Shown here: positions 24,701-35,192 of the stretch, piece after piece
Position numbering within the stretch: position 1 is the stretch's first letter
How the letters are laid out: each line of letters starts with the position of its first letter
Assembly: GCF_018446385.1 (NCBI RefSeq)
Contig: NC_056002.1
Location: forward strand, 4,885,474-4,949,473
Direction: 5' to 3'
Source of the DNA: Zingiber officinale
Taxonomy: Eukaryota > Streptophyta > Magnoliopsida > Zingiberales > Zingiberaceae
DNA: 64,000 nucleotides
Notes under the pieces: model-generated
Seen by the model: the letters and a program-made list of their open reading frames with translations, nothing else
What the model was told of the DNA's origin: nothing
Databases searched by the model: none
Translations under genes and position numbers: made by a program

Positions 24701-24915
24701 GCGGCAAACTCGAAGGAACCACGATCTCATAAGGCAAGTAAACATATAGGGTACCACCCGATACGAGATATCGTGAAGCGAGGAGAAGTTGTCATCGCAA
24801 GATTGCAGCGGATAACCTGGCGGATCCTTTCACTAAGGCCCTTCCGGCGAAAGCTTTCGATCGGCATGTGGAGGGAATGGGAATAAGATGTATGGTAGAA
24901 GATATGGCAGCTTAG
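21750..24915 (+). pseudogene. Copia 1 pol: protease, integrase, RT, RNase H with breaks
   Basis: Three same-frame open stretches are separated by single stops. 21750-23144 has the protease motif CVDTGATDHVC, the integrase zinc finger (HLRLGH...CESCLEGK) and the catalytic region (HSDLCGP, SDRGGEYL, NGVAERRNRTL). 23166-24047 has reverse transcriptase with QMDVKTAFLNG and LYVDDILL. 24054-24293 is the RT connection (MKDLGDCAHILGIK). The stop at 23142 falls in the integrase-RT linker; the TAA at 24045 replaces a Gln codon in WLSKQFDMKDL. RNase H (24294-24915) has many 1-6 base deletions. Catalytic residues remain readable, but a whole polyprotein is not encoded. Confidence 0.9.
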
Positions 24916-24920
24916 TCATT

Positions 24921-24936
24921 AGTATAAGTGGGAGAT
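24921..24936 (+). other. Polypurine tract of Copia 1
   Basis: agtataagtgggagat lies directly before the 3' LTR and primes plus-strand DNA synthesis in such elements. The same tract precedes the 3' LTRs of Copia 2 and Copia 3. Confidence 0.85.
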
Positions 24937-27326
24937 TGTTGGAGTGTATACTGAAAGCCTAAGCTTTGTAAACATTCATTATGAATAAAGAATCACATTT
25001 GATCAAATTGTCTACATTTGTTTGTAGTTGTTCAATTAATTTATATTGTAGATAACATAGCATGTGGTGTCATATGCAGAAGATAATGTTATCAGTACCT
25101 TATAAATTATAAATAGTAGCTCACGACCAAAATGGAAAGGAACAAACCATTAGAAGGTCGTAGTGTAATCAGGTATCAGTTTATCTTGACTGTATAATTA
25201 CACTAGTACACTTAGAGTGTATTGAGTAGGACCATTTGAGGTCGTTTCTTTTATACTGATTTTATAAAGAAACAAAGACCTCGGTTATTATGGAAGTGTG
25301 TGCTCTTAATCCTAATATAATAACAAGCACATATATTTGATATTTATTTCTTTAATTTATCAATGAGTGAGATTTAGTTCGATGAATCAATAAGTCCGAT
25401 AAGTTGGGAAATGGTATCACTTATAGTGTGTGTTGTTGATTATAGAAGGAAACTGTGTCCTAGAGATACTAGGTTGAGAATGTCCCCAAGAGGAGCTCAT
25501 AAGGATTGTTATGTTAAACCCTGCAAGTGGACTTAGTCCGACATGACGATAAGGTTGAGTGGTACTACTCTTGGACTAAGATATTAATTAAATGAGTAGT
25601 CAGTAGCTCACTTAATTAGTGGACATTCGATATCTTAAACACAGGGAGACTAACACACTCATAATAAGAAGGAGCCCAAAAATGTAATTTGGGATTGGTG
25701 CGGTAGTTCAATGATAGTTCTCTAGTGGAATGAATTATCATTGATAAAATTAAGTTGTGTGTTCGAAGCGTGCTTAATTTTATCGGGAGACCAAAACCAA
25801 TTCCTCCTCTCGGTCCCTATCGTAGCCTCTTATTTGTAGAGTTCTATACTCACCTATACCCACCTTCTATTCCCACCCAATAGGGGTCGGCCAAGCTAGC
25901 TTGGAAACAAGCTAGGGCCGGCCTAGGGGCGGCCCTAGCTTGAACCCAAGCTAGTGGGGGCCGGCCAAATTAAATTAAAAAGGAATTTTAATTTTAATTT
26001 TTATTATGTGGAAGAAATAATTTATTAAAGAGAATTTAAATTAAAATATCTCTCTTATAAAAGATCTACAAAAGATTAAAGAAAGAGATTAGATCTCTTT
26101 CCTTATTTGTAGATTGGTGAGATATTTTATTTTCTCTTTAAAATTATTCACATGATAATAAAATTAAAATTATAGAAATTTCCTTTTATTAACCATGAAG
26201 AGATTTTTAAAGAGAAATTTTTTTTTTTTTTAAATTTCCGGAAACAAATTAGGAAGTTTTAATTTGTTGATTGAAACTCTCCTAATTTGCTCTTTTGATT
26301 GTGGCCGGCCATCACAAGTTGATTGGGAAATTTTATTTTATTTTTCTCAATTAATTCATGTCAAGGAAAATTAAGGAAATTTTATTGTAATTAAATTTTC
26401 TAATTTGCCTAGGCCAAGGAATATAAAAGAAGGGGTGAGGGTGCTTTCATGAGATACAACATCTATTATTCCTCTCCCTCTTTTGTTCCTTGGTGTGGCC
26501 GGCCATCCTCTCCCTCTCTTCCTCTTGTGGTGGCCGAACCCTTCTCTTCTATTGGAGCTTTTGTGGTGGCCGGATACTACTCGGAGAAGAAGAAGAAGAA
26601 GGAGAGAAAGCTAGCATCTCTTGGAGCTTGGTTAGTATTTTGGTTTTCCTCCTTGGTGAAGTTTTTCCTTTGTGGCCGAACCTTGCTTGGAGGAGAAGAA
26701 GGTGGTTGGTGGTTTCTCATCTCGGAAGATCGTTGCCCACACAACGTTCGAGGTTAGAAGAGGAATACGGTAGAAGATCAAGAGGTTTTTTTTTACAAGG
26801 TATAACTAGTAATTTTTCCTTTCCGCATCATGCTAGTTATTTATGGAAATAATACCAAATACAAGAGGCTTACGTTCTAGAATTTCGAATATGTTTTTCG
26901 ATATTGTGTTCTTTTGTTTTTTCTTTTCCTTGTGATTTGATTGTTCTCTTTGGTTAATCTAAAGTTATTTTAGGAAATTAAATATTAGCTTTCTATAAAA
27001 GGTTTTGTCTAGTCGGTGGTGGTTGCTCCCATATCCAAGAATGCCATGTGCCTCGCCACGTCAGTACTGGGAACCAATTATGGAAATTAATATTTAATGG
27101 AATTAATAACTTAAGGAGACTTGGGTCGAACGTGTTAAGTTCCGCAGGAGATCCAAGTCAAAACCTAAAAGAACAAATAGATTAAGTTTTGGATCAAACG
27201 TGTTAAGTTCCGCAGGCGATCCAAAATTTAATTTAAAAGAACACATGGTAGCTAGGAAAAGGTTCAGACCTTTGTACAAATTTTTTGTACAGTGGAACCT
27301 ATAGGTTTTCTGAGTAGCAACCAACA
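24937..27326 (+). repeat. 3' LTR of Copia 1
   Basis: 2390 bp, colinear with the 5' LTR. Two small deletions relative to it explain the length difference, near 25765 (gcgaacacgaga region) and 25925 (tatgaatttgggtgg region). Confidence 0.95.
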
Positions 27327-27524
27327 CGTACTCTTTCGTAGTACCTCGTCCCTTAGACACACCAAGCTCGTCGACTCTCTCCCCGTGTCGTCCTTCTCGC
27401 TAGCTATATCTTTTGCTTGATATCATGTGCTCCTAAGTTCCTGCACACTTAGACACATGATTAAACACAACATGACCAAACTTAACTTGTTTGATCACAT
27501 CAAAACAACCTTGGTAGACCAACA

Positions 27525-28780
27525 ATCTCCCTCTTTTTTGATGCGAGTAACTTAAGTTAAGTTAGGGTTAACCAACATAAAGTAAAAGCAAAGAATTTGC
27601 AATTCGAGTACAAAAAAAAATCTTTTTTAAAAAGTTTTAAACTACCTCCTCCTAGACTTAATCTTCCCTTCTCCCCCTTTGATCACATAAAAAATGGGGT
27701 ACCAAAAAAATCTAAGGGTAACTTATCAAAAAATAAGAAAGTTTTTAGTTCTAAGAGAGACTTTGATTTTCCAATATTTTTAAAAAACTTCTCAAATTTT
27801 TGAAAAACTTTGAAAATAATTTTGAAATCACTTTAAAAAAATTTGCAACGTCAATATTTTTAGAAACTTTAAGTTTTATAAAAACAATTTCTTAAGTTAA
27901 ATAAATTAAAAAAATATATTTGAATAATTTTGGAGAAATAATTTTAGTAAAGTAAAGCTGATGCTTCCAAAAAAAACTTTGATAGACAAATAATTTTAAA
28001 AGACTTTAAGTTATAAAAAAAATTCTAAGTTAAAAAAAATTGCAAAAAAAAAAAAATTTGAGTAACTTTGACAACTATTTAAAACATATTTAAATACTTT
28101 TGCCAGTTAGTCCATTAAACATTTTATTTCATTAATTGACTTTCAGAATATGCCGAGACACTAGACCTTCTTGGTTATTGGAGCAATAACCACTTTCTAG
28201 ACAAAGCCTCTTAAGGAAATCAAACATTTAATTTTCTCGCTGAAATCCCTAAGCCTAATTAAAGTTCAATTTATACAAGATTTGGGAACCCAATACAGGT
28301 TCCTTCCAGCTGGATTAATTAATAATATCTTCAGGACATATTTTCTAGATAGTTTTCTGATTTGGCCCCTATGAAATATAAGATGTTAGCTTAGTCTATT
28401 ATAATTTTAGGTTTTAACATTTAAGAATGCACGATTGTCAAGTCTTCTACTTGTACTTTCAATTATCATTTTCTATTTTTAGTTTATCACAATCTTCTAC
28501 TAGACAAGATTTATCTAAAATCAATTTCAATTCATTGTTTTCTTTTTCTAGCATGCAACAGGTTTTTGATAGCAATTTAACAAATTTGAACATCTGATCA
28601 GGTGGAAGAGATCGTACCTGACATACCTGGTCGTTCCCGTTATCCGTAGCTCCCCCTGAAGTGCTGGTTTCTTCTGATGTCACTTCCCCTTCATCGATGC
28701 TCTCAATGCTCATTTCGAACGAGCTTGCTTTGTTTTCGTCGTCTTGATGACTTGCGCTTCACTTTGTTAGTTTAGCTTCT
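27525..28780 (-). mobile_element. Interior of the minus-strand LTR element with gag-like remnant
   Basis: The stretch starts (minus strand 3' end) with a polypurine tract next to the long LTR. It is very A/T-rich in 27600-28140. A minus-strand frame at 28713-28459 encodes about 84 residues, with an acidic Ser/Thr segment followed by a coiled-coil-like run (LEKENNELKLILDKSC). This resembles gag-proximal sequence of Sirevirus-like elements, but the likeness is weak. No protease, integrase or RT domain lies between the two LTR parts, so the element is non-autonomous or internally deleted. Confidence 0.45.
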
Positions 28781-30002
28781 GTACCAAGGCTGTATTTATA
28801 GACTTGGTCGGGGCGCCTGGAAGGGTTCCAGGCGCCTGGAAGAGGATAAAACTTTATCTCTTTCACAACAGATCGCTGTCAAACGTGATCTGGATAATAT
28901 CACATTCTGGGCGCTCGGACTGGTTCGGGCGCCCGGTGTAACGACCCGACCCATTTGGCGACCCTCGGGTCATCGACCATCGACCGTCGGTCGTGCCGTT
29001 ACTCACTAGGACTTTCCACCCCTGGCTAGTTGATTTTTTGCCTCCTCCAGGATTCAAACTCTAGACCTCCAAGCTTAAGTACTAGAGTTTATGAACCCTA
29101 GGATTTTTTGCCGTGCCGTTACGAATCCTGGGGGAGGCAAAAAATCCACTAGCCAAGGGTGGAAAGTCCTAGTGAGTAACGGCACAACCGACGGTCGATG
29201 ACCCGAGGGTCGCCAAATGGGCCGCCAAATGAGTCGGGTCGTTACAATAAAAGACGCCTTTTTATTGTAACGACCCGGCCCTCTTGGCCCATTTGGCAAC
29301 CTCTCATGTCGTCGACCGTCGACCCTTATGTCGTCGGCTCATTTGGCGACCTCTAATGTCGTCGACCGACGACCCTTGGCCGTGCCGTTACTCACTAGCA
29401 CTTTCCACCCCTGGTCAGTGAATTTTTGCCTCCCCTAGGATTCGAACTCTAAACCTCCAGACTTAAGTATTAGAGTTTATGAATCCTAGGATTTTTGCCC
29501 TGGCCGTGACGACATAAGGGCCGACGGTCGACGACATGAGAGGTAGCCAAATGGGCCAAGAGGGTCGGGTCGTTACACCCGGACCCTAAAAGGTAACAAT
29601 GTTGACTTTTTTTCGGTCCGGGCCCTCTGCTCCGGTGCTACTCACCTCGGTCTGGGCCTTCCACTCCGGCTCCGCTCGCTTGGGTGATTTCGGCCATCCG
29701 GAATAGGGCTCACCTGAACCCAACTTTCGGTCTTCTGCTCGAGCAAGCTTTCGCTCCGGCTTCTCGTCCCTCGGAAACGCCTCGCGCCTCCTTCTCGTCC
29801 ACCCGCGTACTCTTCCTCAGCACCTCGTTCCTCGGACGCACCGAGCCCGTCGGCTCTCTCCCGTGCCATTCTTCTCGCTAGCTGCGTCTTTTGCTCGACT
29901 TCCTGTGCTCATAAGCTCCTGCACACTTAGACACAGGGTTAAACACAATAAGACCTAACTTAACTTGTTTGATCACATCAAAACAACCTCGAGGTACCAA
30001 CA
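28781..30002 (-). repeat. Partial second LTR of the minus-strand element
   Basis: On the minus strand it starts tgttggtacctcgaggttg (30002). It follows the long LTR through gatgtgatcaaacaagtt, the ccacccgcgtac block and ggaatagggctcacc to the ggcgcctggaa block near 28805, beyond which likeness fades. It lacks the far end of the long LTR (counterpart of 16167-17080). A foldback element (28937-29577) sits inside it. The bases after 30002 (aatat) do not match those before 16167 (ccaac), so no target duplication is preserved. Confidence 0.65.
28937..29577. mobile_element. Foldback element with TGTAACGACCC termini (TSD cccgg)
   Basis: The 641 bp element starts tgtaacgacccgaccc and ends gggtcgggtcgttaca, a near-perfect terminal inverted repeat, and is flanked by cccgg (28932-28936 and 29578-29582). 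It is built of two related units, 28937-29246 and 29266-29577, each with the same inverted ends, separated by the self-complementary ataaaagacgcctttttat. Unit 1 is itself a long hairpin: the arm with ttactcactaggactttcc is repeated inverted near 29160-29200. The TG...CA ends and 5-base duplication recall LTRs, but the inverted symmetry recalls foldback elements. No coding capacity. Confidence 0.75.
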
Positions 30003-30258
30003 ATATGTTGCTCTAATATTATCGTACTAAATTTTTGTTACAATATTTGATGCAAGATGAAGTTCAGAGAGAAGTGATTAAAACCAAATAATTTCTGACG
30101 TTGTATTTACTATAGATTATATTCTGCCTCAGTGCTAGAACGAGATACTGTAGGTTACTTTTTCAAATTTCATGAGATAAGATTTCATCCAAGAAATATT
30201 GCATATCCACTAGTAGAGCATCCATCTTTAGGAGAATTTGCCCAATCCGCATCACTAT
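30003..30258 (-). pseudogene. RNase H remnant of Copia B, distal part
   Basis: The minus strand reads SDADWANSPKDGCSTSGYAI, then FLG, a stop, and VSRSSTEAEY. These are the Copia RNase H landmarks (DADWAG, RRSTSGY, SRSSAEAEY). Stops after FLG and before SRSSTEAEY inactivate it. The joined other half begins at 31999. Confidence 0.8.
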
Positions 30259-30346
30259 TGTTGGGATGTATACTATAAGCCTAGTTTTTGTATGAACATC
30301 TATTTTGAAATATTTTGAAATGAGAATCACTTTAATCAAATGTCTG

Positions 30347-30414
<68 letters not shown>

Positions 30415-31993
30415 TTGCAGTTGCTCATTTAATTTATATTGTCGATACCATGGTGTGTGGTGCCACACAGAAGATCATGTTATCAGTTCCTTATAAATTA
30501 TAAATAGTAGCTCATAACCAAGATGGATTGGGACAAACCATTGGAACGGTTGTAGTGTAATTTGGTATTAGTCTGTCTTGACTATAAAATTACACTAGTA
30601 TACTATGTGTGTATTGAGCAGGACCGTTTGAGATTTGTTCAATTTGTAATGACTACATAATAGAATAGAACCTCTGTTATTATGGATGTGCGTCCTCTTA
30701 ATCCCTATATAATAAGCACGTATACTTAGTATTTATTTCTTTAACTTATCAATGAGTGATATTTATTCATTAAATCAATAGGAACGATGCGTTGGGAGAT
30801 AGTATTATTTATATGGTGTATTGTTGATTATAGAAGGAATCTATGTCCTAATTATTTAGGCTGATGATGTCCCCTTGAGGAGCTCATAAGGATTATCATG
30901 TAAACTCTGCAGGTGGACTTAGTCTGACATGATAATAAAGTTGAATGGTACTACTCTTGGAATCAGATGTTAATTAATTGGGTTGTCAGTAACTCAATTA
31001 ATTAACGGACATACGATATCTTAAACACAGGAAGATTAACGTACTCATGATAAGAAGAAGCTCATATTGTAATATGGGATTGGTGCGGTAGTTCAATAAT
31101 AACCCTTTAGTACTGGTATGAGTTATTATTGATGGACTTGGGTTGGGTGTTCATGCTAAACACAGGAAGTCCAAGCCCATCAGGAGGCCTAAACTAATTC
31201 CTCCTCTAGATCCCTATTGTAACCTCTATATAAAACCTCACATCCACCCATCCACAACTTGGTTTTGGTTTGATTTTTTCTTACCTTCCTAGGGTCGACG
31301 ACAAGGCTATAAAAGGAGTAGGTGGTGGCCCCAAAAACCTAATTTTCCCACAATTCTCTTCTCTCCTCCTAGGGCCGGCAGCACACATCCTCCTCCTAGG
31401 GCCAACTCCCCTCCCCTCCTCCTTGCTTAGGGCCGACACCTCCCTCCTTGTGGCCGGCGCCTCCCTCCTTGTGGCCGGCGCCTCCCTCCTTGCTAGGGTC
31501 GGCACCCCTCCTTGCTAGGGTCGGCACCCCTCCTTGCTAGGATCCCTTGGTGGGTGGCGAATTGGAGAAGAGGAAGAAGAGGAGAAGGAAGAAGATTAGT
31601 AAGCGCCCCATCCTAGAGAGTCCTTGGTGGCCGACGGTTTGGAAGAAATGAGAAGGGTGATTTTGTCTTGGTAGATCGTCACCCACACGATGTCCAAGAA
31701 GAGGAGAGGAATACGACAGAAGATCAAGAGGTCTTTAGCTACAAAGGAAAGATACAACTAGTTCTTTAATTTCGCTGTGTAATTAGTTTAAGTTTTCTTT
31801 GGACTGATTTTGAATACCAACACAAGAGGCCAACGATCTTGTACTTCAATCAAGGTGTACTTTGATCCGTCAAGAATTTGCTTGATTGATCAAACACATG
31901 TCTGATCGAACATGCGGGTTGCTAGGAAAAGTTCTGTACTTATACAATTTTTGTACAAGGAAATTTAAACATAACGAAATTCCAGTGCCTTCA
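30259..31993 (+). mobile_element. Solo LTR related to the Copia 1 LTR family (TSD actat)
   Basis: 1735 bp, tgttgggatgtatactata to cagtgccttca, with perfect duplications actat at 30254-30258 and 31994-31998. Its first half follows the Copia 1 LTR closely (tataaattataaatagtag, ttaaacacaggaagatta, ggattggtgcggtagttcaa); the ends differ, so it is a sister family. It interrupts the RNase H of Copia B inside the Ser codon before DADW. Near 31430-31540 it repeats a short gccggcgcctccctccttg unit. Confidence 0.93.
30352..30412. repeat. (TA)n microsatellite, about 30 units
   Basis: A pure TA run inside the solo LTR. The sister LTRs at 17532 and 44552 lack it at the homologous place, so it expanded after divergence. 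Confidence 0.95.
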
Positions 31994-31998
31994 ACTAT

Positions 31999-32771
31999 AT
32001 GCATGTAAATCTCGAGACAATTGACAATATAAAAGAAGACCATGTAGAATAGTACCTTTGAGATAGCGAAGTATTCTTTTTACATTATCCTAATTTTGTT
32101 CAGTTGGAGCATGCATGAATTGACAAGCATGATTTACCGCAAAAATAATATCAGGGCGTGTGATAGTGATATATTATAAGGCTCCAATAATACTTCGATA
32201 AATCTGTGGATCAAATAGAGTAGGAGAGGATGAAGTTGGAGAGTTATTTATAGCAATTGCTGTAGAGACCAGACGTGCTCTATACATTTTGGCTCTTTGA
32301 AGAAGTCCAATAATGTATTTGCTTTGAGAGAGAAGATAGTCATCGTCATGTGGAATAAGCTCAATGCCAAGAAAAAAATAAGCAATACCCAAATCTCGAG
32401 TAGGAAATTCTTGATTGAGAAGACTTAATAAAGTTGTGATACCCTTGTGATCATTGTCGGTTATCAGAATGTCGTCCACATAAATAAGAAAAAAGTATCA
32501 TAGATCCATCATTATATTTGTGAAATAGAGACGAGTCGGTCTTTGATCCAGAAAATCCTTGAGCTTATAACTAATTAGATAGTCGATGAAACCATGCACG
32601 AGGAGCTTGTCGAAGATCATATAAGGATTTCTTAAGTTGGCAAACATGAGATGGAAATTGTGGATGAATGAACCCAGGTGGTTGCTCTATAAATATAGTT
32701 TCCTCAAGATGACCATGGAGAAATGCATTTAAAATGTCCAATTGTCTTACAGGCCAATTAAAACTAACAGC
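31999..32771 (-). pseudogene. Reverse transcriptase and RNase H start of Copia B
   Basis: Reading downward on the minus strand from 32771: QLDILNAFLHGHLEETIF, PPGFIHPQFP and a degraded YVDDILIT catalytic region near 32479. Then come TRDLGIAYFFLGIEL, YRSIIGAL and LRYLKGTILHGL up to the interruption. These are consecutive Copia RT and early RNase H blocks. Stops and shifts (for example around 32480-32510) break the frame. The solo LTR at 32772-35187 separates this from the RT start. Confidence 0.85.
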
Positions 32772-33024
32772 TGTTGGATCGTAGAATTCGCTAGACAGGG
32801 GGGGTGAATAGTAATTGAAAAATTCGTAACAAATTCAAGTCGAGTATGCAACGGAAATACCAAAGACACAATGCTAACACAAAGCAATTTTACTTAGTTC
32901 GAAGCTTTCGTCGACTCTTACTCCAAGGCCCGCATTTGTCGAGTGCTTTCGTTGGGCAATTCACTAGTAGTTCGCAAAAAGGATTACAAATATAAGTACA
33001 AGAATTCTTAAAAGAAATACCAAC

Positions 33025-34316
33025 TGTTGGTGCAATCATGCCCTGGAAGTTTCAATGTGTTGACATTTATTTAAGTTTAGGTTAATACGGTGGAACTAAC
33101 ATGCATTGTGAGTTTGCAGGAGGAGTTTCTTGCAGGTCAGAAGACCAGATGCAAGAGAAGACCAAGAAGGTCGAGGACTGGATTCTTGGCAAAAAGAGTT
33201 CTTGCAGGTCAGAAGACCAGATGCAAGGCAAGAGAAGTCCAAGAAGGTCGGGAACCGGATTCTTGGCAAGAGAAACCTCCTGCAAGTCACAAGATTATGT
33301 GTGTGATAGGCTCACTGTCAGAGATCGACTGGAAAATCGATTCAGACATGGCTGTGCGGCAAATTGCCTCTGAATCGATCAGTCGATCGATTGAAGGTAA
33401 GGCAATCGATTGGCTGATCGATTGGTAAAGTTCTGCGCAGCACAGAATGCGTCTGGATCGATCAGCCGATCGATTCAAGGTACTGAATCGATCGGCCGAT
33501 CGATCCGTGAACATTCTGTGCGAAGCACAGAATCGTTCTGAATCGATCAGCCGATCGATTCAATCGATCCGTGAACATTCTGTGCGAAGCACAGAATCAC
33601 TCTGAATCGATCAGCCGATCGATTCAAGTTATTGAATCGATCGGCCGATCGATTCACGCAGCTGCTAAATTCATGAGCAAGCGTTTGAATCGATTCAAAC
33701 GCTGCCCCAATCGATCCAAGTCAAATAAAAGAATCTGCACCGTTGATCTTGACGCGATGGCTTCCAACGGATAGTTGTGAATCGATTGGAATATGACCTC
33801 AATCGATCCACGGCGACGGCGGCGTGAGAAACGGCTAGTTTTCTCAACGTATAAAGCACGGAAAGAAACGGGAAAACATACACAAGAAAACACTATACTG
33901 TTCCATTGCTCTCCAAGCCTTTTGAAAGCTCTCAAGTGATAAAGATTCAAAGCAAAAGGGTTCAAGCTCCTCTCTACTACGTACTGAAATCTCACCTGCA
34001 AAGAAGAAGCTGGTTAAATCTTGTAATCCTTCTCTACTTCTTCTTTGTAGCTTTTGTGATATTTATTTTGAAGAAAAGGGAGAGGTGTATTTCTGTTAAG
34101 GTTTCTCCACCTTCGGTGTGATTCCGAGAAGGAGGGTTTTCGATAGTGAAAGAGTGTGAGTGGTGTGGATCCTTGGATTAGTCACCTCCTTGAGGAGGTG
34201 GATACCAAGTAAATAACGGTGTTAGCATTGCCTTCAGATTTCCGCTGTGCAAAACAAAGTTAATCAGAAAAAGAAGTGAGCCATTCACCCCCCCTCTAGC
34301 TCAACCGATCCTAACA
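33025..34316 (+). mobile_element. Solo LTR (inner), TSD ccaac
   Basis: 1292 bp, starting tgttggtgcaatcatgccc and ending caaccgatcctaaca, with duplications ccaac at 33020-33024 and 34317-34321. Its first 13 bases equal those of the outer LTR on the opposite strand, and both have a G/C-run gagggggggtgaat-type motif near the far end, so they are related LTRs inserted in opposite directions. It holds the ATCGATC-rich minisatellite at 33330-33720. No gene. Confidence 0.92.
33330..33800. repeat. Minisatellite of cgatcagccgatcgatt units and hairpins
   Basis: More than ten copies of a short dyad (gaatcgatcagccgatcga or ggccgatcgatt) alternate with a second unit, attctgtgcgaagcacagaat, itself an inverted repeat, present at least twice. 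Each dyad is nearly self-complementary. The block lies wholly in the inner solo LTR. Confidence 0.9.
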
Positions 34317-34743
34317 CCAACAACAATTGAAAAGAACTTGAGCCGCAGGTTGTCGGAGAAGCTTTGCAGCGTCGCAGGAGTAGAGCGCAACAGAGCAGTC
34401 ATTGAAAGAAATTGTGTATTTAGTTCTGGAGGAAGGCTCCTTTTATAGGAGTGCTCCGGGCACTCGGATTCCTTCCGGGCTCCTGGACTGTGACATTGGC
34501 CCAGCCAATCAGCGTGCTCCACGTTGCGACGAGGATAAGTTTTGCCTTCCGGGCACCCAAACCTATCTGGACTTCGTGTCAGCTATCTGGTCAGCCCGTC
34601 TACCTATCTGGACTTCATGCCAGCTATTTGGTCAGCCTGTTGACCTAGTTGGACTTCCCTGCAACACTGAGTTAGCACAATAGATAAAATGGTAAGGTAA
34701 AATAGAATTCAAGTATAACATAGGGTTATCTCCCCCTAGGGTT

Positions 34744-35030
34744 GCCTAACTTCACTCACTAGGACTTTCATTGCCTGACTTCACTCACCAGGGCTTCCTC
34801 CACCTGACTTCACTCGCTAGGGCCCGACTTCACTCACCAGGACTTCCTCCACCTAGCTTCACTCGCTAGGGCCCGACTTCACTCACCAGGACTTCCACCA
34901 CCTAGCTTCACTCACTAAGGTCTAGCTTCACTCACCAAGACTTCCACCACCTAGCTTCACTCACTAGAACTTCCACTACCTAATTTCACTCACTAGGGTC
35001 TAGCTTCACTCACCATGACTTCTCCCTGCC
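34744..35030. repeat. Minisatellite of ttcactcaccaggacttcc units
   Basis: About a dozen imperfect copies of a 20-40 base unit built on acttcactcactagg and acttccaccacctag. It lies in the outer solo LTR; such blocks are common in the middle of this kind of LTR. Confidence 0.88.
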
Positions 35031-35192
35031 TATCCTTTGGATAGGGCTTACCTTTACTAGTCATCTAGTCCTGACTAGACTTCTCTCTTCCAAATACCAA
35101 GTCCTGTTTGGATTAATTCTTGGTTAAATTGACCAGACTTAGGTATATTATCAAACATCGAAATCCTAGAGGCTGATTGCACCAACAACAGC

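Larger units (their letters stand above)
17532..27326 (+). mobile_element. Full-length Copia element 1 (9.8 kb, TSD cgtac)
   Basis: The layout is 5' LTR 17532-19945, primer site 19946, interior 19946-24936 with gag and pol remnants, polypurine tract ending 24936, and 3' LTR 24937-27326. Flanking duplications cgtac at 17527-17531 and 27327-27331 are perfect. Domain order protease, integrase, reverse transcriptase, RNase H places it in Ty1/copia. Two nonsense codons in pol and frameshifts in gag and RNase H make it non-autonomous. The stretch 19961-21060 between primer site and gag is a long leader without recognisable coding sequence. Confidence 0.95.
16167..27524 (-). mobile_element. Long LTR of a minus-strand retrotransposon, entered twice
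   Basis: On the minus strand it starts tgttggtctaccaaggttg (27524) and ends cgccaagggtcctaaca (16167). A polypurine tract lies just upstream (27525-27545, minus strand aaaagagggagat), so this is the element's 3' LTR. It is interrupted by the TRIM at 16192-16839 and the Copia at 17532-27326; without them it is about 905 bp. The block 17140-17531 plus 27332-27524 is repeated at 28781-30002, which serves as an empty-site copy (ccacccgcgtactcttcc) for the Copia insertion. Confidence 0.75.
32772..35187 (-). mobile_element. Solo LTR (outer), TSD acagc, itself entered by another LTR
   Basis: On the minus strand it starts tgttggtgcaatcagcctc and ends cccctgtctagcgaattctacgatccaaca in pieces around 32772-32805. 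Perfect duplications acagc lie at 32767-32771 and 35188-35192. Without the nested LTR and its duplication it is about 1.12 kb. It carries the gggggtgaatag run and a ttacttagttcgaagc block seen in many monocot LTRs, plus a minisatellite at 34744-35030. It interrupts RT of Copia B. Confidence 0.92.

Noticed and set aside
29400..29470. Possible tRNA gene or tRNA-derived SINE in the foldback element
   Set aside because: Only a B-box-like ggattcgaactc is present; no A box at proper spacing and no cloverleaf. The hairpin explains the sequence better.
30305..30496. Open frame of 63 codons, mostly Ile-Tyr repeats
   Set aside because: It is the (TA)n microsatellite in a solo LTR read as protein.
31270..31518. 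82-codon Leu/Pro-rich frame and its antisense partner
   Set aside because: It comes from tandem gccggcgcctccctccttg units inside a solo LTR.
33330..33800. CRISPR-like array
   Set aside because: Units are irregular dyads without unique spacers of constant length, in a plant LTR.
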